This document shows positions 37,192 to 46,831 of a stretch of 64,000 nucleotides of DNA, piece after piece. Numbering within the stretch: position 1 is the stretch's first letter; each line of letters begins with the position of its first letter. Location: assembly GCF_014596725.1 (NCBI RefSeq), contig NZ_JACVEG010000001.1:124001-188000 (forward strand), written 5' to 3'. The stretch is from Vibrio sp. Y2-5 (GTDB lineage: Bacteria; Pseudomonadota; Gammaproteobacteria; Enterobacterales; Vibrionaceae). Under the pieces are notes generated by a model. The model worked only from the letters and a program-made list of their open reading frames with translations. It was not told where the DNA came from and did not search any database. Position numbers and translations under genes: made by a program.

Positions 37192-38655
37192 TTAAGCTGC
37201 CAAATCTTCATGTGCGGTAAGGTGTAATAGACGACAAACATTCACGCTGCCGACACCTTCAACGGATTCTAATTGAGTCACTAAAAGAGAGGTAATTTCC
37301 TTTTCACTCGCCTGTGTTGAGAGATGCCCAACCAGTTGTTTAGATAATGCTTCCGCGTTCGTATCAATGTTCGTCATGTATATAGGTGTCACACCGCGCA
37401 AAATAGTTAATTTGCTCAACAACTCTGGCTTATCAGAGACTGCCCAAATGGTAGCTTTACTCTGGCATCTTGACATAAGAAGTGGTGTTTCACCATGTTG
37501 AGTAATAATGGCAACGCCAAGATCTTTATGTACTTTAGAAGCTGAAATCATCGATGAGAGCGCAAAGCTTTTGCCTGCATCATTGCAAAGGTGTTGCAGT
37601 TTATCCCAGCAACCTTGAGCACATGTACTTTGTTCTTCTGCGCCTGTTGCAATTCTTACCATCGCCTCAACCGCCTCAACCGGATATAAACCAGCTGCAG
37701 ATTCCGCTGATAACATAATTGCATCCGTACCATCAATTACGGCATTGGCTACATCTAGCACTTCAGCACGCGTTGGTAGTGGGTTTTCAATCATGGATTC
37801 CATCATTTGCGTGGCGGTAATTACTGGTTTACCCAAGTATTTGGCACGAGTAATCAGAGCTTTTTGCACATTTGGTAGACGGGCATCACCAATCTCTACA
37901 CCAAGGTCTCCGCGAGCGACCATGATCACATCTGATGCATGGATGATGTCGTCCATTGATTCAATACTACTTACCACTTCAGCACGTTCCACTTTGGCAA
38001 CGATTTGAGCATGACAACCGGCTTTTAGTGCCAGTTCACGAGCATAATCAATGTCTGCACCGTTTCTCGGGAATGAAATCGCAAGGAAATCGGCTCGAAG
38101 TTGAGCGGCAGTAAGTATGTCTTGTTTGTCTTTATCAGTCAGAGCCGGCGCTGAAAGTCCGCCCCCCAATAGGTTGATACCTTTACGATTAGATAGCTTG
38201 CCATTGTTTATTACTTGAGTCGTAACTTGCTCACTCTCTTTGTTTACGTCAGTCACTTTAAGTTGAATGCGTCCGTCGTCCAGCAGGAGAATATCACCAC
38301 AATTAAGGTCTTGAATGAGTTGTGGGTAATCTAAACCAACGCGCTCTTGGTTTCCGGCGTTTGGTTGTAACTGGCCGTCCAGAATGAATGTATCACCAGC
38401 GGTCAGTTGAATGCTGCCTTGTTCAAAACAAGCAATGCGAATTTTGGGACCTTGTAAATCAACCAATACACCAACCGTAGTATTGAGTTCTTCAGCGATA
38501 GTGCGAACAAGCTTGGCGCGTTCAATATGTTCTTCAGCACTGCCATGGGAAAAGTTGAGTCGGACAACGTTCACTCCAGCGCGGATAAGTTGAGTCAGTT
38601 TTTCTCTCGTTTGGCTAGCAGGGCCAAGAGTGGCGACAATTTTGGTCTTACACAT
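37192..38655 (-). CDS. pykA: Pyruvate kinase (PykA type)
   Basis: 487 residues. PEP plus ADP to pyruvate plus ATP. The barrel is complete: TKIVATLGPASQ, RLNFSHGS, DLQGPKIRI, catalytic Lys in AKVERAEV, metal-site Glu and Asp in MVARGDLGVEIG, and ATQMMESMIENPLPTRAEV. The N-terminus is shorter than in most PykA. Sequence is closer to E. coli PykA than PykF. It is downstream of the antiporter gene on the same strand with 82 bases between, so its function is probably tied to imported PEP or phosphoglycerate. Vibrios normally have other pyruvate kinase genes, so this is likely an additional copy (inference). Confidence 0.93.
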   Translation of the reverse strand: MCKTKIVATLGPASQTREKLTQLIRAGVNVVRLNFSHGSAEEHIERAKLVRTIAEELNTTVGVLVDLQGPKIRIACFEQGSIQLTAGDTFILDGQLQPNAGNQERVGLDYPQLIQDLNCGDILLLDDGRIQLKVTDVNKESEQVTTQVINNGKLSNRKGINLLGGGLSAPALTDKDKQDILTAAQLRADFLAISFPRNGADIDYARELALKAGCHAQIVAKVERAEVVSSIESMDDIIHASDVIMVARGDLGVEIGDARLPNVQKALITRAKYLGKPVITATQMMESMIENPLPTRAEVLDVANAVIDGTDAIMLSAESAAGLYPVEAVEAMVRIATGAEEQSTCAQGCWDKLQHLCNDAGKSFALSSMISASKVHKDLGVAIITQHGETPLLMSRCQSKATIWAVSDKPELLSKLTILRGVTPIYMTNIDTNAEALSKQLVGHLSTQASEKEITSLLVTQLESVEGVGSVNVCRLLHLTAHEDLAA

Positions 38656-38737
38656 AAAAAATTCCTATAAAAGGCTACTAAAGATAGGGAATAAAGAAGG
38701 GAAGAAGGAGCTGAAAACAGCTCCTTCTTAGTCGCGT

Positions 38738-40117
38738 TTAAACGCTTGGTGACGCTTGATATTTTTTGTTTTCTACTTCGTCAATATCGACGATTTTCTT
38801 CGCATTCCAGACTGTCAGGGCAAGCAGTACAGAGACGACGCCTGAAGCTAACCAGAAGTACTGAGCGTTGCCGAAATCGTAGCTCTTCACACCATCAATT
38901 TCAGTGATAGTGATGAGTGAGGCTGAAATCAGTTCCTGTGCTGAAACGGCGATGTAAGAACATAGACCGATCAAACCTTTAACAGCACCAACAGCGTTCT
39001 TAGGCATTAAGTCACAAGCGATCAGACCCGCTAGGAATACCACTAGACCACCGATAGAGAAGCCAATCATACTTAGTGCAACAGCATCGATAATGCGGTT
39101 ATCTGGGCCAAAGAACATCAGGCACATACCAGCGATGTTTAACAATCCGTACATTAGGTTTGGAATGTTACGGTTCCCTTTGAACACTTTGTCAGAAACA
39201 ACCCCTGATAGAATTGCACCAGCCAGACCCGCAGTTGGGTACATAGACATTGCAAAACCAGCATCGATCAGTGAGTAACCTTTTGACTCTTGTAGGAACA
39301 GTACTGCCCAAGAAGACATTGCGTAACGTGCAATGTACATAGATGCACATGCTGCTGCGATTAGCCATAGAACAGGTTGTTTCAAAACAAACATCTGTGC
39401 ACGACGTGTTTCTTTTGGATCAGAAGCTTTCTTAATTTCAGTACCTTCGCCAAAAGCAGTACCTGGATCAGGCAGACCATAAGTTTGTGGACGGTCTTTC
39501 AGTAGTTTCATCATGATTAAACAAGCAACGATTGCTGCAATACCTGCACCAATGAAACCTGCACGCCAACCAAAGTAGCTCACTAGAGAGGCTGTTAGAA
39601 TCCAAGTAATACCTTCACCGATGTTACGTGAACCACCCCAAATAGAGTAGCGACTACCACGTTGTTTTGGTGAGAACCATTGGTAAATAGATACACAAGA
39701 TGGTGCTGAACCAACAGACTGGAACCAACCGTTTAAACCCCAAAGCAGGACGAAGAAAAACGCTGTGCTGTTCATCCCCATGAAGATTGCGGCAATACCC
39801 GAAAGTAATAGTGAGACCGACATGAATCGGCCAATGTTGGCGTAGTCCGATAAGAATCCATTGAGGAATTTACCGAAGGCATAAGTGAAGAAGAAGGCTG
39901 AACCCATGATGCCGAGTTCTGCCAAAGACAATATGCCAGCATCAAGCAGAGGCTTTTTAACAACGCCAAGGCTCATGCGAACTACGTAAAATACTGCGTA
40001 ACCAAAAATTAGGCCTGAAAAGACCTGCCACTGATAACTCTTGTAGAGTTTTTGCATTTTCTCTTTGGGTAAATCCAAGAGTTGTGCGTCAGGGCGAGAT
40101 TTAAAAAAATTGAACAT
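38738..40117 (-). CDS. pgtP: Organophosphate:phosphate antiporter (OPA family, PgtP-like)
   Basis: 459 residues, about 12 membrane segments. OPA family features: the FGYAVFYVVRMSLGVVKKPLL start with the conserved Arg, and DYANIGRFMSVSLLLSG after segment 2. The family exchanges phosphorylated C3/C6 compounds for phosphate (UhpT, GlpT, PgtP). By sequence alone UhpT/UhpC-like transport of hexose phosphates is possible; the divergent PgtC/PgtB/PgtA-like genes and the adjacent pyruvate kinase make phosphoglycerate or PEP the more likely substrate. GGAG lies nine bases before the ATG. Confidence 0.82.
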   Translation of the reverse strand: MFNFFKSRPDAQLLDLPKEKMQKLYKSYQWQVFSGLIFGYAVFYVVRMSLGVVKKPLLDAGILSLAELGIMGSAFFFTYAFGKFLNGFLSDYANIGRFMSVSLLLSGIAAIFMGMNSTAFFFVLLWGLNGWFQSVGSAPSCVSIYQWFSPKQRGSRYSIWGGSRNIGEGITWILTASLVSYFGWRAGFIGAGIAAIVACLIMMKLLKDRPQTYGLPDPGTAFGEGTEIKKASDPKETRRAQMFVLKQPVLWLIAAACASMYIARYAMSSWAVLFLQESKGYSLIDAGFAMSMYPTAGLAGAILSGVVSDKVFKGNRNIPNLMYGLLNIAGMCLMFFGPDNRIIDAVALSMIGFSIGGLVVFLAGLIACDLMPKNAVGAVKGLIGLCSYIAVSAQELISASLITITEIDGVKSYDFGNAQYFWLASGVVSVLLALTVWNAKKIVDIDEVENKKYQASPSV

Positions 40118-40191
40118 AAAAGTGCTCTCCGTTATTCACGACAACCAAACAGGGGTGTTCGTTGGAGTCATCATTCATCAAGTGAGTAAAA

Positions 40192-40215
40192 GCCTCAAAA
40201 GCGGCGATTTGAGGC
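40192..40215. repeat. Perfect inverted repeat in the pgtP-pgtC gap
   Basis: GCCTCAAA/TTTGAGGC around an 8-base spacer, about 75 bases upstream of pgtP. An operator or leader hairpin candidate. Confidence 0.45.
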
Positions 40216-40242
40216 AAAACTGACACAAATGAGTGGTTAAGG

Positions 40243-40345
40243 TGGGTCAAAAATGGGAAATTGAAGCGGGGAAAACAGACAATTATTGATAAAATTCAAA
40301 TCAAGTTGCGTCATAGTTGACCCAACCCTCAATGTAACTATTTTT
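40243..40345. promoter_or_regulatory. Divergent TTGACCCA sites, candidate pgt control region
   Basis: TGGGTCAA (40243-40250) and TTGACCCA (40317-40324) form an 8-bp inverted pair 66 bases apart, each pointing to one of the divergent units. The right copy overlaps TTGACC, which with TATTTT 16 bases later would make a sigma-70 promoter for pgtC. No -24/-12 sigma-54 element is seen. Confidence 0.4.
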
Positions 40346-40366
40346 TACCAATTAGCAGAGATTTGA

Positions 40367-41698
40367 GTGAACGCACATTTTTTAAGGTTTTTCACATCCA
40401 CAAGCTATTTGCTTTCAGCAATGAGTCGAATAGTACTGCTTGGAGTTGCACTTCTTCCAGCTGCAATGACACATGCGGAAGATAAAGAATTGGTGATTCT
40501 CACTACGTTTTCTCGAGAGCCTTTGCTGCCTTTAATTGATGAGTTTTCAAAACAATATCAAGACGTAAATGTACAAGTGGTTCACCGTCGTGCTCAATCG
40601 AGTGTTCAGATGCTCAGTAAAAGCTACATCCAAAATATTGATATCGTATTGAGCTCTTCGCCTTATCTGATGCAGCATTTAGCGGAAAACGGGCGGTTAA
40701 CCAAATTGCCAGAACGATTTCAGGTACCCGAGTGGTTGAGGCCATATATGTTGCCTCCTGCCGGTCAGGTTGTAACGATTGGTTATTCTGGCGCAGGGAT
40801 TGTTTGGAATCGAGATTACTTGCAAACCCATCAGCTACCTAAACCGCAACAGTTTTCGGATCTGACATCCCCAGTTTATTTCGGACACTTGACCATGAGT
40901 ACCCCTGCTCGTTCCGGTACTACGCAACTCATGGTAGAAAGCATCTTAGCCAAGTATGGCTGGCAAGAGGGCTGGCGTTTGCTGACTAATATTGGCGCTA
41001 ATATGGCAACCATTTCTTCGCGTAGTTTTGGTGTGAGCGACTATGTTGCCAAAGGTCAGTTTGGCATTGGTCCAACGATTGACAGCTATGCTTTTATTCT
41101 TGAGCGTAAATTCGACCATGTAGAGTTTGCCTATGATGAGAGTTTTACGCTTATGCCGACCTACGTAGCGTTGGTTCAGCAACAACATAATGATGTATAT
41201 GCGCAAGCGTTTATTGATTTGCTTATGTCAAAAGCCGTTCAGACCAATATGGAGATGAATGACTTTGCAAAACATGGTCTTAGCGATAAATCATTGTTTA
41301 ACGAACGATTCACAAGGTTGTCAGCCGCCACTTTGATTCAGCGTGAAGACTGTATGAATATACTGTTTGATTTGATGATTTCAAAACGCCTTCCAGCACT
41401 AAAAGATACTTGGTTAGCCATCATAAATGTACGCAAGCAGTACCGCGACAATAAGCAAGTTTTGGCTCAAATTGAGTTGATTGAACAATTGGTTTTTTCT
41501 GTGCCAATCAGTGAGAAAGAGTTGGGTGCTGTGGTGAATCAAATATCGCCTTTAGCGGATGCAAATGATGAATCACAGCAGGCTTCGAAAACAATGTTGT
41601 TAACTGAACTAAGCCATTCTTGGAAGAAACAAATCGACGCTAATCTCGAACAGGCAAATGCTCAGCTCAAGTCGCTTATACGAGTTGTTACACCATGA
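40367..41698 (+). CDS. pgtC: PgtC-like periplasmic sensor/regulatory protein
   Basis: 443 residues. N-terminal signal peptide (cleavage near THA-ED, residue 37 from the GTG; an ATG at codon 19 could be the true start). The mature protein has the extracellular solute-binding protein fold (ELVILTTFSREPLLPLIDEF, DIVLSSSPYLMQHL, TPARSGTTQLMVESIL, ISSRSFGVSDYVAKGQFG), close to Salmonella PgtC. PgtC relieves repression or passes the inducer signal to PgtB. Longer than Salmonella PgtC (397) by a C-terminal helical part. pgtB overlaps the stop (ATGA). Confidence 0.85.
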   Translation: MNAHFLRFFTSTSYLLSAMSRIVLLGVALLPAAMTHAEDKELVILTTFSREPLLPLIDEFSKQYQDVNVQVVHRRAQSSVQMLSKSYIQNIDIVLSSSPYLMQHLAENGRLTKLPERFQVPEWLRPYMLPPAGQVVTIGYSGAGIVWNRDYLQTHQLPKPQQFSDLTSPVYFGHLTMSTPARSGTTQLMVESILAKYGWQEGWRLLTNIGANMATISSRSFGVSDYVAKGQFGIGPTIDSYAFILERKFDHVEFAYDESFTLMPTYVALVQQQHNDVYAQAFIDLLMSKAVQTNMEMNDFAKHGLSDKSLFNERFTRLSAATLIQREDCMNILFDLMISKRLPALKDTWLAIINVRKQYRDNKQVLAQIELIEQLVFSVPISEKELGAVVNQISPLADANDESQQASKTMLLTELSHSWKKQIDANLEQANAQLKSLIRVVTP

Positions 41699-44040
41699 GT
41701 TTGTCGAAATATCACACCATAGGATCCAAATTGCTGCTGGCATTTGGTTGCAGCACGTTATTAGTAACACTCGTCAGTTTGGTCAGTTGGTTTACTTGGA
41801 GCCGACTTGATGATCAGGTGACCGAAGTCTTGGATCAGAGTGTGCCAAAATATAATGCCAGCTATGTGTTAGAAACTCGCAGTTCTGAAATTCGTCGCAG
41901 AATCCAGCAAATAGGCAATGCGAGCAATAAAGTCATGCTTGGAGAACAGATAGAAAAGCTCAATCAAGATCTGATGATTATGGACAACGTGTTGAATGCG
42001 TTAGAGACGAATTCAGTACAAGTGAATCTTCATACAGGTTACTTGAAACTGAAGAATATGAGCGGCCAATATGGCTCTCTTGTTTCTCAACGGATAGATG
42101 TTACACGCCAAATTGACTTGCTTGGGGAGCAACTACAATGGCTCTACCAAGATATGGAGATGGAGCTGGTACCACTTCGTCAGGAAATGCAGTGGCAGTT
42201 AGAACGAAAAAATAATGTCGAACGCTCGGAAGCCTTATTTAAGAAGATCAATCAGATCCAATCGTTAATTGATAGCGGCAGTCAGATGTACAACTTTGCC
42301 CGTGAGTTGGTGAATGCCACTCACCAGATTCAGGTTGATAACGGCATGAAGGTGCTGCAATACCGACTGGAGGAGCTACAAAGTTCCAGCAAGCCCATTT
42401 TCCAGCTTCCAGCCTCTATTGCGTATCAGCAGTTATTGGGAGAGTGGAATGAGCTTTTGTCACTCAACGGGCCTTATCACCAGAACTTAAGCTTAGGTGT
42501 GGAGTTGCATCAAGGATTAGAGGAGTTAGGCCGCCAGATTCAAGAACAGCTAAATAAACAACATTCGGATATCGCTATCTTGGTATCTAACGCAAGCGAA
42601 CTGTTTGTCTCGACACAGAAAGAGACGACTCAGCTAATTCAGCATGGGCACCGAGTCTTGCTAGCATTGTTTGGCATATCGATCTCAATGAGTTTGTTGC
42701 TCACTTATTATTTTGTGAATCGACGGATTGTCGCGCGCCTAACCAATTTAAGTAACAGCTTAGATGCCATCATCAACAACGATCTGAGTCATCCAATTGA
42801 AGTGGATGGAAAAGACGAGATTGGTAATCTTAGTGCGCAGTTGATTCAGTACGGGCAAAAAGTGGAAGAAATGGAGCGAACAAATGCTCTGAGTCTTATC
42901 AATAACACTCAAGCCAGCTTAATCACTTGCAACCTACAGGGGCAAATTGAGTCTGCTAACCCAAGTGCTCAAGCCAGCCTACAATTGGAATCAGGCAAGG
43001 TGAAAAAAACATTGTGGCGTTGTTTTCCTGAACATCTGCAACCAAGGTTAGAGGCGCTGTTTAATCCCGAGAATCAACTTATTAAAAAAGGCGCTGATAG
43101 CGTAACGCTTTCATTGGGAAATGAGAACAAACCTTATTACTTAAGGCTTTATCTGAGAAAGTTTAACCAAGGGCTTCACGACAAAGTGATCGTCACCATT
43201 ACCGATGTGACCGATCAGGAACATGCTAATCGTCTGCTTGAAGAGCGAGTTAGAGAAAAAACACAGTCATTATTGGAAAACAATGAGCAGTTACAGGCGG
43301 AGATTGAAGAGCGGCAGCGAGCGGAAGCCTATTTGAAGCAAACTCAGAATGATCTGATTCAGGCTGCAAAAATGGCTGTTGTTGGGCAAACGATGACAAG
43401 TCTTGCCCATGAATTGAATCAACCCTTGAGTGCTATGTCGACCTACCTGTATACCGCAAGGCTGGCGTTGGAACAGGCTGAAACGGGACAAATTACACAG
43501 TCGCTCAGTCAGATTGAAAATTTGACTGAGCGTATGGGGAAAATCGTCAACAGTTTGCGGCATTTTGCGCGTAAAACCAGTAGTGATGAACCGATGAAAT
43601 CCCTGAGTCTCAATTCGGTGGTCGAGCAAGCAATATTGTTGGTTCAAACCAAAGCTAAGCGTCAACAAGTTGAATTGCACAATGAGCTTCCGGAAACTCT
43701 TTTTGTAATCGGAGAGACTCTGAGCCTCGAACAAATTTTGATTAATCTGTTGGTCAATGCCTGTGAAGCGGCAAGTAGCCATCCACATAAATCAGTCTCG
43801 TTAGTGCTACTTTCTAGCGACGATAAGGTTCACCGCATTGCTATTATTGATAGTGGTTCTGGGTTTGAGCATGGAGTGGTTGGAAAACTGTTTACCCCAT
43901 TTACAACCACAAAAGAGGTTGGTCTAGGGTTAGGTCTGAACATCTGCCAATCATTGATCGAACGAATGAATGGTCAAATTTATCTCGCCTCCAATTTAGA
44001 TAAAGGGGCGATGGTTGTCTTGGAGTTACTTCATGAGTAA
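41695..44040 (+). CDS. pgtB: PgtB-like sensor histidine kinase
   Basis: 781 residues. Membrane segment about 14-33, a long periplasmic helical domain, second segment about 324-345, HAMP (about 346-398), PAS-like domain (about 400-520), coiled coil, HisKA with His572 (LAHELNQPLSAMSTY), and HATPase (NLLVNACEAA, GLGLGLNICQSLIERMNG). It probably reads the state of PgtC and phosphorylates PgtA. Longer than Salmonella PgtB (669). Translationally coupled at both ends: ATGA with pgtC, 8-base overlap with pgtA. Confidence 0.88.
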   Translation: MSLSKYHTIGSKLLLAFGCSTLLVTLVSLVSWFTWSRLDDQVTEVLDQSVPKYNASYVLETRSSEIRRRIQQIGNASNKVMLGEQIEKLNQDLMIMDNVLNALETNSVQVNLHTGYLKLKNMSGQYGSLVSQRIDVTRQIDLLGEQLQWLYQDMEMELVPLRQEMQWQLERKNNVERSEALFKKINQIQSLIDSGSQMYNFARELVNATHQIQVDNGMKVLQYRLEELQSSSKPIFQLPASIAYQQLLGEWNELLSLNGPYHQNLSLGVELHQGLEELGRQIQEQLNKQHSDIAILVSNASELFVSTQKETTQLIQHGHRVLLALFGISISMSLLLTYYFVNRRIVARLTNLSNSLDAIINNDLSHPIEVDGKDEIGNLSAQLIQYGQKVEEMERTNALSLINNTQASLITCNLQGQIESANPSAQASLQLESGKVKKTLWRCFPEHLQPRLEALFNPENQLIKKGADSVTLSLGNENKPYYLRLYLRKFNQGLHDKVIVTITDVTDQEHANRLLEERVREKTQSLLENNEQLQAEIEERQRAEAYLKQTQNDLIQAAKMAVVGQTMTSLAHELNQPLSAMSTYLYTARLALEQAETGQITQSLSQIENLTERMGKIVNSLRHFARKTSSDEPMKSLSLNSVVEQAILLVQTKAKRQQVELHNELPETLFVIGETLSLEQILINLLVNACEAASSHPHKSVSLVLLSSDDKVHRIAIIDSGSGFEHGVVGKLFTPFTTTKEVGLGLGLNICQSLIERMNGQIYLASNLDKGAMVVLELLHE

Positions 44041-45298
44041 AAGTACGGTTTTACTGATCGATGACGATCAAGATGTGCTGGATTCCTACACTCATCTTAT
44101 GTCCATTGCTGGAATTGCATCAAAAGCATTGTTAAATCCTGAACTGGCACTGAGTTTGATTACACCCGATTGGAATGGTGTGGTGGTGTTAGACATGTAC
44201 ATGCCACAAATGCACGGTATGGACGTGTTAAGAGCCATAAAATCAGTAGATGATCGCATACCTGTTATTGTCATCACTGGGCATGGTGATATCCCAATGG
44301 CGGTGGAAGCGGTGAAACTCGGAGCCTGTGACTTTTTGGAAAAACCGATTAATCCTCCGCAGCTACTGGGGTTAATTAAGCAACATATCGACCAGCGCCG
44401 TTATTTTATTGAACAGAAGTTGTCGTTAACTCGCAGCGTGAAAAAGGAGCTGGTCGGTAAATCTGCCCAAATTGAGCGTATTCGTTCGCATATCGCCCAA
44501 TATGCGATGTTGAGCAACCATGTGGTGATCTGTGGTGAATCGGGAGTGGGGCGTCACACTATCGCTTATTTAATTCATCAATTGTCTAGCTCTGCCAATA
44601 CAAAACCTATTGCCGAGCTGGCGATCAGCAACAACACCGATATTGAAACGCTTGATAACAAACTCAAACAGAGTACCGGAGGGTGCTTGTTGCTGGACAA
44701 TATTGAACTGATGAGTGATGAAGTACAGCGTCACTTAATTCAGGTTTTGCTCAATCAAGAGCGATTAAACATTCCGCGCTCACGTATCATTGCTATTTTG
44801 GGTGCTGAATCAGAACAACTGATCGCTAATACTCATTTGCTTCCAGAGCTTTACTACCTCTTAAATCAAGGTGTGATTGAGGTGCCTTTGCTTAGGCAGC
44901 GACCAGATGACATTGCTTCCTTATTTCATTACTTCCTTAAGCAAAGCTGCAACAAGTTGGGCAAGCCGTTACCTGTGGTGGAGTCGAGCTATTTATCATT
45001 ACTCAGAGCCCATGACTGGCCGGGCAATGTTCGTGAACTTCGTAATGTGGCCGAGTTGTATGCGATTGGCATAGTCAAGCTAACCGGGAAAGATCGGGTT
45101 TATAATCAGGCCGAGATGACGTCACCTCTAGATGAGCTTGTGGATGATTTTGAAAAACAGATCATTGAAGATGCGCTTTTCCTTTACTCAGGACGAGTCG
45201 CCGAAGCGGCAAACTATCTGCAAATTCCGCGAAAGAAGCTTTATCTGAGAATGAAGAAGCATGGCATTGAGAAAGATGAGTACAAATCTCGTGGCTAG
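44033..45298 (+). CDS. pgtA: PgtA-like response regulator, degenerate NtrC-type
   Basis: 421 residues; ATG 44033 has GGAG seven bases before it. Receiver domain (1-115: LLIDDDQD, phospho-Asp in VVVLDMYMPQMHG, Lys in FLEKPINP), AAA+ domain (about 140-345), Fis-type HTH (AANYLQIPRKKLYLRM). Walker A reads GESGVGRH with Arg in place of the catalytic Lys, Walker B GGCLLLDN lacks the final Glu, and the GAFTGA region is missing. ATP hydrolysis and sigma-54 activation therefore look lost; it should act as an ordinary DNA-binding regulator of pgtP. Ends at a terminator. Confidence 0.86.
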   Translation: MSKSTVLLIDDDQDVLDSYTHLMSIAGIASKALLNPELALSLITPDWNGVVVLDMYMPQMHGMDVLRAIKSVDDRIPVIVITGHGDIPMAVEAVKLGACDFLEKPINPPQLLGLIKQHIDQRRYFIEQKLSLTRSVKKELVGKSAQIERIRSHIAQYAMLSNHVVICGESGVGRHTIAYLIHQLSSSANTKPIAELAISNNTDIETLDNKLKQSTGGCLLLDNIELMSDEVQRHLIQVLLNQERLNIPRSRIIAILGAESEQLIANTHLLPELYYLLNQGVIEVPLLRQRPDDIASLFHYFLKQSCNKLGKPLPVVESSYLSLLRAHDWPGNVRELRNVAELYAIGIVKLTGKDRVYNQAEMTSPLDELVDDFEKQIIEDALFLYSGRVAEAANYLQIPRKKLYLRMKKHGIEKDEYKSRG

Positions 45299-45363
45299 TA
45301 GTCTTGTTCCTGTAGAAAGTGACGAGCAATTGGTAGACTGAGAAAATATAAGCCATAGGATGC

Positions 45364-45398
45364 AAAAGAGGGAACCTTAGGTTCCCTCTTGTTTTTAT
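45364..45398. terminator. Bidirectional terminator between pgtA and ampG
   Basis: AAGAGGGAACC/GGTTCCCTCTT, 11-bp perfect stem with a 3-base loop, A-run before and GTTTTT after. Confidence 0.92.
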
Positions 45399-46780
45399 TT
45401 CACGATTTTTTCTTCTACCAGCTCTTCTTTGTGATCTCTTGCTTTGTTTAGCATGTCTGTGAAGTAATGGCGCAACGTATACAACATGATCAAACTTGGA
45501 ATGACCATCAAAGCGGTCAGAACAAAGAACAGCGACCAATCATTTAAGTAGTCAGCCAGCTCACCACTGAAGGAGGCCAGCGTGGTGCGGCCGAAGTTGC
45601 CTAATGAGGCTAGTAAGGCGTACTGAGTTGCCGAGAAAGCCTGTCCTGTCATCACCGTTAAGAAAGAGACGAAAGCGACAGTAGAAAATGCCGTCGTAAA
45701 ATTATCGACAATGATGGTGGCAAGGAACAGATGTTCATTTGGACCAACCTGAGCAATCCAAGAGAACATTAAGTTACTTGCTGACATGGCGATACCACCA
45801 ATCATCAAACCACGAACAATGCCGAAACGCACGTTGACCATACTGCCAAGCAGGGTAAACAGCATCGTAATACCCCAGCCAATCAGTTTGGAGTAGTAAC
45901 CAATTTGTTCATTACTGAAGCCGATTTCTTTGTAGAACGCGATAGACATTCTGCCAAGAAACGCTTCCCCAATTTTAAATAGAAACACGAACAACAACAG
46001 TGTGATAGCCACTGAAGTACCGTTGCGGCGGAAGAAATCAATAAATGGTTCAAGTACGGTTACACTCAACCAAGCCATAGTTTTAGAGTGAACAACTTTG
46101 TTGTGTCGTTGCTCTGCTTGTTGCTGCAGTGCCTCACGGTTGGTGTTAGGTTCACCAACCAGCAGAGTGAACAGAATCAACACACCGACAATTGCGGCCA
46201 TGCCGTAATACACACCATTCCAGCCCATAGCGTCAGCATTAATAAATGCCAGATAACCGGGAACAGAATAGCCGGTCCACCAACCAATCACCGCCATAGC
46301 AGAAGCTTGTGGCAGTTTGCTGGATTCCGATTTGGGAAAGGTATCGATACGAAACGCATCAACCGCAATGTCCTGAGTTGCAGAAGCAATCGCAATACCT
46401 AAGGCGAGCATAGATGTCAGCATCAAGTTTGTCGCTGGATTGACGCCAGCAATAAACAGAGTACAGATTAAAATCAGAACCTGACAAAGGAGTATCCAGC
46501 TACGACGCTGCCCAAGCAGTGAGTGCAGAACGGGTAAGCGAACTCGGTCAACCGCAGGTGCCCACAAAAAGTTAATCGCATAGACCGCAAACACACTGCC
46601 AAAATAACCAATGGCACTACGAGTCAGCCCGGCATCTTTTAACCAGCCAGACATGTTTGAGCCAATCAATACCCAAGGGAAACCGCTGGAGCATCCGAGC
46701 ATCAATACCCAAAGCAGACGTTTATCGAAGTAGCTGCGGATAGTTTCAACCCAAGTAAGAGATTGATTTTCTTGTTGCAT
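45395..46780 (-). CDS. ampG: AmpG muropeptide permease
   Basis: 461 residues from the ATG at 46780, chosen because AAGGA is spaced seven bases from it; an ATG two codons upstream lies too close to it. MFS protein, 12 or more segments, importing GlcNAc-anhydroMurNAc peptides for cell wall recycling. Typical are GCSSGFPWVLIGSNMSGWLKDAG at the start, FLWAPAVDR, ASATQDIAVDAFRID and a KIGEAF segment. The order yajG-ppi-ampG on one strand fits one operon; E. coli also places yajG beside ampG. MltA in this window produces the substrate. Confidence 0.93.
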   Translation of the reverse strand: MQQENQSLTWVETIRSYFDKRLLWVLMLGCSSGFPWVLIGSNMSGWLKDAGLTRSAIGYFGSVFAVYAINFLWAPAVDRVRLPVLHSLLGQRRSWILLCQVLILICTLFIAGVNPATNLMLTSMLALGIAIASATQDIAVDAFRIDTFPKSESSKLPQASAMAVIGWWTGYSVPGYLAFINADAMGWNGVYYGMAAIVGVLILFTLLVGEPNTNREALQQQAEQRHNKVVHSKTMAWLSVTVLEPFIDFFRRNGTSVAITLLLFVFLFKIGEAFLGRMSIAFYKEIGFSNEQIGYYSKLIGWGITMLFTLLGSMVNVRFGIVRGLMIGGIAMSASNLMFSWIAQVGPNEHLFLATIIVDNFTTAFSTVAFVSFLTVMTGQAFSATQYALLASLGNFGRTTLASFSGELADYLNDWSLFFVLTALMVIPSLIMLYTLRHYFTDMLNKARDHKEELVEEKIVK

Positions 46781-46831
46781 GGACATTTCCTTGTCGGAAA
46801 AAGAGCTCCGAACAAATCGGAGCTTTAGGTG

